Assembly: GCA_964501505.1 (NCBI GenBank)
Contig: CAZCSY010000007.1
Location: 1 to 35,974 of the forward strand
Source: CAZCSY01 sp964501505
GTDB lineage: Bacteria; Omnitrophota; Gorgyraeia; Velamenicoccales; Velamenicoccaceae
Length of the DNA stretch: 35,974 nucleotides
Direction: 5' to 3'
Of this stretch, positions 32,574 through 35,974 are shown one piece after another (positions within the stretch are counted from its first letter, which is position 1; each line of letters starts with the position of its first letter). The notes below the pieces were generated by a model. The model was not told the origin of the DNA. It did no database searches and was given only the letters and a program-made list of their open reading frames with translations. Made by a program: the position numbers and the translations under genes.

Positions 32574-32738
32574 ACTGAGGTCGGGATTCGATCCAAGCAA
32601 ACCCCTTAACCTCTTTTTTTTCAATATATTATCACTTTTGTCGTCGAAGTCAAGGGGAGTTGCGGTATCCGCGCATTACATAACTTTTTCCCACGTTTTA
32701 CAAGATTTTCCCTTTAGACGGGCACAGCTTGGGCACAA
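32574..32738 (-). repeat. Dispersed island repeat, copy E (tRNA-Ser-like core)
   Basis: Read on the minus strand: TTGTGCCCAAGCTGTGCCC, then GGGAAAATCTTGTAA and GGGAAAAAGTTATGT 20 bp apart, then TTGACT-16-TAATAT. The hairpin has GAGGT/ACCTC outside and an 8-bp inner stem GGGGTTTG/CGAATCCC. The inner stem is longer than in other copies because the 5' arm has changed to fit the 3' arm. It lies between the PEP-CTERM terminator and mscS. Confidence 0.88.
32626..32653 (-). promoter_or_regulatory. Promoter inside repeat copy E, upstream of mscS
   Basis: TTGACT (32653-32648) and TAATAT (32631-32626) are 16 bp apart. A transcript starting near 32619 would pass the core hairpin and then reach the mscS start at 32508. 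Confidence 0.65.
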
Positions 32739-32742
32739 GGAA

Positions 32743-32780
32743 TAAAAAGGGCTGAACGGTTAAGTCCAGCCCTTTATTTT
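32743..32780 (-). terminator. Rho-independent terminator of the PEP-CTERM gene
   Basis: AAAGGGCTG (32746-32754) pairs with CAGCCCTTT (32767-32775). On the minus strand the stem runs into TTTTTATT, 22 bp or more after the stop codon at 32802 and just before repeat copy E. Confidence 0.88.
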
Positions 32781-32801
32781 CGTTTAACTCAAAAAGTCTA
32801 T

Positions 32802-33425
32802 CTAGACGGCCCTTCTCCTCCTCATGAGGAATCCGCTCAATCCCAATCCTAAAAGCGATAATGTCGCTGGTTCGGGAACGACTCCTCCTTCATTAGGACT
32901 TCCAGGCCCACTCGCTTGGGCGACATTCAAGATATGAAAAGCATAGTCTCCGGTTTGGTATCCATTAGCCGGCTGGGACCAAGACGGTATAGATATCGGT
33001 GCCTGGCCATCATAGGAAAAACCATCGCTAAGGTTGCTCCCATTATTAAAATTAGCATATGCAGATAAGGACACCGTATAATTACCGGCTCCTATGGAAG
33101 AAGAATAATACGAATCCCAGTTTCCATGGTCATAGGGAACTCCGTTCGAATATGTTGTGCCAATGTTACCTCCGTCATCCTGAAAATCGATAAGATTACC
33201 AGCGCCATCCCAAAGGCCTAACATAGGGTCAAAGCCATGGTTACCATCGAGCCACGAAGAGCTGAACAAAGTCACATTACCTACCCCGCCTGAAGTAAAA
33301 TTAAAAAGCAGGACATCATTGTGGTTCGCCATGACTCCGGAAAAGTCAAAATCAAGGGCTTGAGCATTATTTGTAGCAACGAATACTGCCAATATCAATG
33401 TGACGATCAAACACAATTTTTTCAT
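32802..33425 (-). CDS. PEP-CTERM sorting-domain surface protein (DVUA0089-like)
   Basis: 207 residues. An N-terminal signal peptide ('KKLCLIVTLILAVFVATNNAQA') precedes a beta-rich extracellular domain with 'DVLLFNFTSGGVGNVTLFSSS' and 'FDPMLGLWDGAGNLI'-type segments, as in the DVUA0089 group of PEP-CTERM proteins. The C-terminal sorting tail is complete: 'VVPEPATLSLLGLGLSGFL' and then 'MRRRRAV'. Such proteins are cleaved by an exosortase (EpsH family) and usually go with extracellular polysaccharide; no exosortase gene is in the window. AAGGAAG lies 7 bp before the ATG. It is flanked downstream by a strong terminator and repeat copy E. Confidence 0.92.
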   Translation of the reverse strand: MKKLCLIVTLILAVFVATNNAQALDFDFSGVMANHNDVLLFNFTSGGVGNVTLFSSSWLDGNHGFDPMLGLWDGAGNLIDFQDDGGNIGTTYSNGVPYDHGNWDSYYSSSIGAGNYTVSLSAYANFNNGSNLSDGFSYDGQAPISIPSWSQPANGYQTGDYAFHILNVAQASGPGSPNEGGVVPEPATLSLLGLGLSGFLMRRRRAV

Positions 33426-33593
33426 GTTTTTGCTTCCTTTCTTGTACTTTTATTAATGTTACAATAAACTCTCGCCTGTATATTCTTATGCATTTCCCAT
33501 GCCGCGTATTTCATTTAACATCAATAACTCTAAAGAGTTGCTGTAACTTATTGTACAATAAAATTAAAAATCGAATTAAAAAAGCCCGGGTTT

Positions 33594-33603
33594 NNNNNNN
33601 NNN
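33594..33603. other. Assembly gap (10 N)
   Basis: Ten N mark a join of unknown true size. The base run before it, aaaaaagcccgggttt, looks like one half of a terminator hairpin with its A/T tail, so the gap probably falls in a strong palindrome. The 168 bp between the PEP-CTERM start and the gap are AT-rich, and no further gene is seen there. Confidence 0.95.
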
Positions 33604-33611
33604 AGAACATT

Positions 33612-33728
33612 TTAAAAGTTATATTTTATGCCCCCCATGAGACCGGGCGTTCTATAAGTTGAAGGCAATGTTGAGATTTATAAACAGAGTGTTGCGCGGG
33701 AATGTGTTAACGAACACCAAAATTACGA
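33612..33728 (-). pseudogene. Frameshifted C-terminal remnant of an outer-membrane beta-barrel protein
   Basis: On the minus strand two frames carry consecutive pieces of what looks like a barrel end: 'FPRNTLFINLNIAFNL' stops at 33652, and in another frame 'TYRTPGLMGGIKYNF' stops at 33612. Alternating hydrophobic residues and a final phenylalanine are the usual signature of outer-membrane proteins. The piece starts about 25 bp from repeat copy F and its upstream part is absent. It is best seen as a decayed gene end cut at the repeat. This is a weak call because only about 35 residues are involved. Confidence 0.35.
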
Positions 33729-33752
33729 ATTTGGTGGAAGGAGAAAAATAAT

Positions 33753-33917
33753 ACGGAGAGTCCGGTATTTGGCCCGCCCTAATTCCCTAACCCATTGCCT
33801 TTCAAAATAATACCACTTTTGTCGTCCAGATCAAAGAGAACTGCGATGTCCACACATTACATTAATTTCTCCAACGTCTTACAAGATTTTCTCTTTGGAT
33901 GGACACAGAAGGGGTAC
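33753..33917 (-). repeat. Dispersed island repeat, copy F (degenerate core)
   Basis: Read on the minus strand: a GTACCCC..TGTGTCC box pair, then GAGAAAATCTTGTAAGAC and TGGAGAAATTAATGT, then TTGATC-16-TATTAT. The hairpin has GGGTT pairing with GACTC and a poorly paired interior, followed by CCGTATTATTTTT. The tRNA-like 3' arm is the most degraded of all copies, while the promoter is intact. It begins 7 bp after the stop codon of the methyltransferase gene. Confidence 0.82.
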
Positions 33918-33923
33918 TTAGAA

Positions 33924-34697
33924 TTATTGATTGAGAGAGAAATATTGCCTCTTGCAATCTTCACTCTTCACTGCTTTTAAAATCAAATGTTTTCCAAACA
34001 TGATTTCATCCGATGTCAAAATTGCGTCAATTCTATCGTAGTTTATTCCGCCTTTTTTTAAAAACCTTTTCTTCTTTGAAAAACTCTGAAGTTTTATAAT
34101 CGGCCATAAAAAGAAATAGGGAATTCTTAAGTAACCTTTCAGAATATCGGAGTAATACTTCCTTACAGACAAGGAGTTCTCATATAATAGAAATTCAAGA
34201 TCCTGGTATCTCCACGGGGTAAGGTGAATATTTACAAAATTCTCTGGATATTTAATCACATAATCCAAAGTAGGTTCTCTGAAATAGTCGAAAGAGCCCT
34301 CGAATAAATACCGAACACGAGAATTAAGATTTAATATATTGGGCGTTGAAATTACTAGCGCCCCTCCCTGCTTTAAAATTCTGCTAATCTCTTTAATGCA
34401 ATCATAGGGATTCCAAAGGTGCTCAATTGTTTCAAGAAATAAAACATAATCGAATTCTTCATTATCAAACGGAAATCGCCCTAATAGATTAAATGGCTTG
34501 AAGGGGATATCGTTTTGGTATTTAAATCTGCGATTGTCACCATCCGACGCAACAACATCAAATCCGAGGTCCTTGAGTGCTTTTGCATAAATCCCATCAC
34601 CACAGCCTAAGTCTAAAACGCGGCCTCTTGGCTCTTGTGAAAATATCTCTACAATCTTATTAAAAAGCGAATTTTTCAGTTTTAAATTTTTGGCCAT
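33924..34697 (-). CDS. Class I SAM-dependent methyltransferase
   Basis: 257 residues. Motif I is 'VLDLGCGDGIYA' (G31, G33, G35), the motif II acidic residue is in 'VVASDGDNRRF', and 'FDYVLFLETIEHLWNPYDCIKEISRILKQGG' is the usual region of Methyltransf_11/23 enzymes. The last 70 or so residues contain a hydrophobic, basic segment that may contact a membrane. It probably methylates a small molecule or lipid-linked sugar. It is clearly AT-rich compared with the backbone genes, as expected for acquired cargo. The stop codon lies 7 bp before repeat copy F. Confidence 0.87.
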   Translation of the reverse strand: MAKNLKLKNSLFNKIVEIFSQEPRGRVLDLGCGDGIYAKALKDLGFDVVASDGDNRRFKYQNDIPFKPFNLLGRFPFDNEEFDYVLFLETIEHLWNPYDCIKEISRILKQGGALVISTPNILNLNSRVRYLFEGSFDYFREPTLDYVIKYPENFVNIHLTPWRYQDLEFLLYENSLSVRKYYSDILKGYLRIPYFFLWPIIKLQSFSKKKRFLKKGGINYDRIDAILTSDEIMFGKHLILKAVKSEDCKRQYFSLNQ

Positions 34698-34773
34698 TTC
34701 TTATCTTTCTTATATTTTCTTGGTAGGATGAAAATTAGACGCAGGTTACGCACAAACGCTCCCCTACGCAAAA

Positions 34774-34806
34774 CAATAAAAAGAACCGAACCTCACAGAT
34801 CGGTTC
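34774..34806 (-). terminator. Rho-independent terminator after the zeta-toxin cassette
   Basis: GAACCGA (34783-34789) pairs with TCGGTTC (34800-34806), and the minus strand continues as TTCTTTTTATTG. The sequence GAGGTTCGGTT(C)TTTTTATT is shared with the terminator downstream of tRNA-Ser at 12835-12865. Confidence 0.82.
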
Positions 34807-34887
34807 AGTCAATCATCTTGGCCTCTCTCTGATAGAATAGGCTCAATTTGGGCACAAATGAATGAGATACAATCTATAAAATTTCCT

Positions 34888-34904
34888 ACGGAGAGGTCGG
34901 GATT
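34888..34904 (-). repeat. Partial island repeat H: tRNA-Ser 3'-end core only
   Basis: The minus strand reads AATCCCGACCTCTCCGT, matching the core 3' arm of copies D and G. The 5' arm, promoter and upstream boxes are missing. Downstream of it lie TAGGA, then an A/T stretch with ATCTCATT, then TTGAGCC and the terminator at 34774-34806. These occur in the same order after the real tRNA-Ser at 12988, so this site looks like a duplicated tRNA end with its flank. Confidence 0.7.
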
Positions 34905-34959
34905 GTGCCATTTTCGTGCTTAAAATACCCATTTCACTACCAAAACACCACCAAAACCC

Positions 34960-35112
34960 TTACTTAATAGCATTCGAAGAGACTCGGACAACTCTGCCGT
35001 TCTCCCACACCGCCAGCGGACGACCTGTCTTCTTGTGCCGCTCCACGACGCCTCGTACCGCTTTCTTTAATGCCGCTTCGGCCTTATCTTGCAACGTCAT
35101 TCTCTTTTTCAT
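34960..35112 (-). CDS. Small putative antitoxin partner of the zeta toxin
   Basis: A 50-residue ORF: 'MKKRMTLQDKAEAALKKAVR', then 'GVVERHKKTGRPLAVWENGR' and 'VVRVSSNAIK'. It begins 9 bp after the zeta-toxin stop codon. The composition (a basic amphipathic helix followed by a 'GRPLAVWENGRVVRV' beta hairpin) resembles the small proteins that often accompany chromosomal zeta-type kinases. I recognise the pattern but no named family. In classical epsilon-zeta and PezAT systems the antitoxin gene comes first; here it would come second. Confidence 0.65.
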   Translation of the reverse strand: MKKRMTLQDKAEAALKKAVRGVVERHKKTGRPLAVWENGRVVRVSSNAIK

Positions 35113-35121
35113 ATGTTGCCC

Positions 35122-35691
35122 TCAACTTCCCTGAATCATCGCGAACAATTCTTCGTTAAACACTTCCCTGAGGCCATTTCGTCTTTTTGCAATCAATACG
35201 GGTTTTGCTCTTGAATTATCAAACATCATCCAGGAATCTAGGAGAAACTCATATAAATGAAAAAAATTATGCATACCTCGGCCGAAACGCCGCCGAACAT
35301 CCTCCGCCGGCACGTGGTGCCCGCCCTCTTGAACTCTTTCCTTAATACGGGCTATTGCCAGTTCAGGGCTGGGGATCCATAAGAAAAAAAGGTGCAGCGC
35401 ATAACTTTTACCCTTTAATTCTCCCAACAGGTTGACATAGGATTTACCCGATAAGGTTGTCTCAAAAGCAAAATCAACTCCCCGCCCTGCATACTCATGA
35501 ATCTGCTGCAGCACAAGCTTGCCGGCCTTCAGAGCTGCCGCACGAGGCTCAAATGGGGCCAGCCCCTGGGCGATCATGTCCGCGTTAACAAAATTCGGAC
35601 ATTGCACATAGTCAGGCAAAAACAACTTAGCAAACGTTGTCTTTCCTGAGCCATTGGGACCTGCAATAATATACACGCTCTTATGTTTCAC
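35122..35691 (-). CDS. Zeta-toxin family kinase
   Basis: 189 residues from GTG 35691, chosen because GAGG lies 5 bp upstream and the protein then starts 'MKHKSVYIIAGPNGSGKTTF', as zeta toxins do. A TTG at 35724 would add 11 residues. Walker A is 'GPNGSGKTT'; 'FVNADMIAQGLAPFEPRAAALKAGK' holds the catalytic aspartate region; 'FAFETTLSG' and a later 'RRRFGRGMHNF' segment are typical. Zeta toxins phosphorylate UDP-N-acetylglucosamine and block cell-wall synthesis, while some relatives act on other nucleotide sugars. A small putative antitoxin follows. Repeat copy G with its promoter lies upstream. Confidence 0.87.
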   Translation of the reverse strand: MKHKSVYIIAGPNGSGKTTFAKLFLPDYVQCPNFVNADMIAQGLAPFEPRAAALKAGKLVLQQIHEYAGRGVDFAFETTLSGKSYVNLLGELKGKSYALHLFFLWIPSPELAIARIKERVQEGGHHVPAEDVRRRFGRGMHNFFHLYEFLLDSWMMFDNSRAKPVLIAKRRNGLREVFNEELFAMIQGS

Positions 35692-35826
35692 CGCTACCTC
35701 TTTCACCGCCGACTTCACCACCAAAAAGTACTAAACTTGTTCTCCCTACCTTGCCACGCCTTGATTTGCCTTGAGAAATATCGAATTAGGCTCAAAGTCA
35801 AATGACCCATTTGTGCTTAAAAAATA

Positions 35827-35974
35827 GCGGAGAGGTCGGGATTCGTCCTGCCTTAATTCCCTAACCTCTTGCTTAACAACAGAATACCACTTTTGTCGTC
35901 GATGTCAAAAGGAACTGAGGAGTCTGGATGTTGCCCGTTGTCCCCCTTTGTTACCCGATGTTTTTCACTTGGAT
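35827..35974 (-). repeat. Dispersed island repeat, copy G (cut by the window end)
   Basis: Read on the minus strand from the window edge: GTGAAAAACATCGGGTAAC and GGGGACAACGGGCAAC (the D-type direct repeats), then TTGACA-16-TATTCT. AAGAGGTTAGGGA then pairs with TCCCGACCTCT and is followed by CCGCTATTTTTT. It is nearly the same as copy D over its visible length. The distal TGTGCCC boxes would lie outside the window. Confidence 0.87.
35881..35908 (-). promoter_or_regulatory. Promoter inside repeat copy G, upstream of the zeta-toxin gene
   Basis: TTGACA (35908-35903) and TATTCT (35886-35881) are 16 bp apart. A transcript starting near 35874 would include the core hairpin and U-rich run (ending near 35820) before reaching the toxin gene at 35691. 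Confidence 0.6.

Noticed and set aside
34916..35134. 72-residue plus-strand ORF opposite the antitoxin
   Set aside because: It has no ribosome site or domain pattern. The minus-strand 50-residue ORF fits the toxin context and spacing.
7527..35974. Integron gene-cassette array with attC sites
   Set aside because: The inverted repeat contains GTTAGGG and CCCGACC, but in the order opposite to attC (5' RYYYAAC ... GTTRRRY 3'). The 3' arm is a tRNA-Ser end, and no integron integrase is in the window.
7527..35974. CRISPR array
   Set aside because: The repeats are 165-190 bp, kilobases apart with genes between them, and no cas genes or regular spacers are present.

Overview
The window is a bacterial scaffold piece with one 10-N gap at 33594-33603. 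It most resembles a member of the Candidatus Omnitrophota (OP3) or a related PVC-side lineage. The pointers are PEP-CTERM surface proteins, a large expansion of TMTC-like membrane glycosyltransferases fused to TPR repeats, B12/radical SAM proteins, and a dnaX-recR pair on a GC-rich backbone cut by AT-richer islands. The lineage is an inference from gene style; no 16S rRNA gene is present.

Layout. (1) 1-283: the 3' end of a large serine recombinase runs into a tRNA-Asn gene on the opposite strand. (2) 424-7411: GC-rich backbone with a TPR/GT-C protein (+), a dnaX-recR operon (-), and a response regulator followed by a second TPR/GT-C protein (-). (3) 7.5-12.8 kb: AT-richer island with an acyltransferase, a hydrolase, a sensor kinase, a truncated PEP-CTERM gene and an XRE/nucleotidyltransferase module, next to tRNA-Ser(GGA). 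(4) 12.99-13.70 kb: tRNA-Ser(GGA), tadA and tRNA-Arg(ACG), the last being the substrate class of TadA. (5) 13.9-30.6 kb: about 17 kb of minus-strand genes, probably for building or decorating a surface glycan or glycoprotein. These are four TMTC-like GT-C/TPR proteins in two tandem pairs, a GT-C without TPRs, an MBOAT/SGNH acyl-transfer pair, a sugar epimerase-type SDR and two radical SAM enzymes. (6) 30.8-35.97 kb: a second AT-richer island carrying mscS, a PEP-CTERM protein, a methyltransferase, and a zeta toxin with a small downstream ORF that is probably its antitoxin.

The most unusual feature is a family of dispersed repeats of about 165-190 bp, all in the same orientation, in the two islands: 7527-7693, 11699-11863, 30799-30986, 32574-32738, 33753-33917 and 35827-end, plus partial copies near 9960, 11309 and 34888. 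Read on the minus strand, a typical copy has three parts. First come one or two TGTGCCC boxes and a pair of about 20-bp-spaced direct repeats. Next is a sigma70-type promoter (TTGACA, 16 bp, TAATAT/TATTAT). Last is a short inverted repeat whose 3' arm is nearly identical to the T-arm/acceptor end of tRNA-Ser, usually followed by a T-rich run. Most minus-strand island genes end a few to about 60 bp before such a copy or a fragment of one, so the islands look like arrays of one- or two-gene cassettes. Two explanations fit: attachment sites of a tRNA-Ser-specific integrating element that has accreted repeatedly, or a mobile promoter plus small structured RNA. The sequence alone cannot separate them, and the two may be combined.
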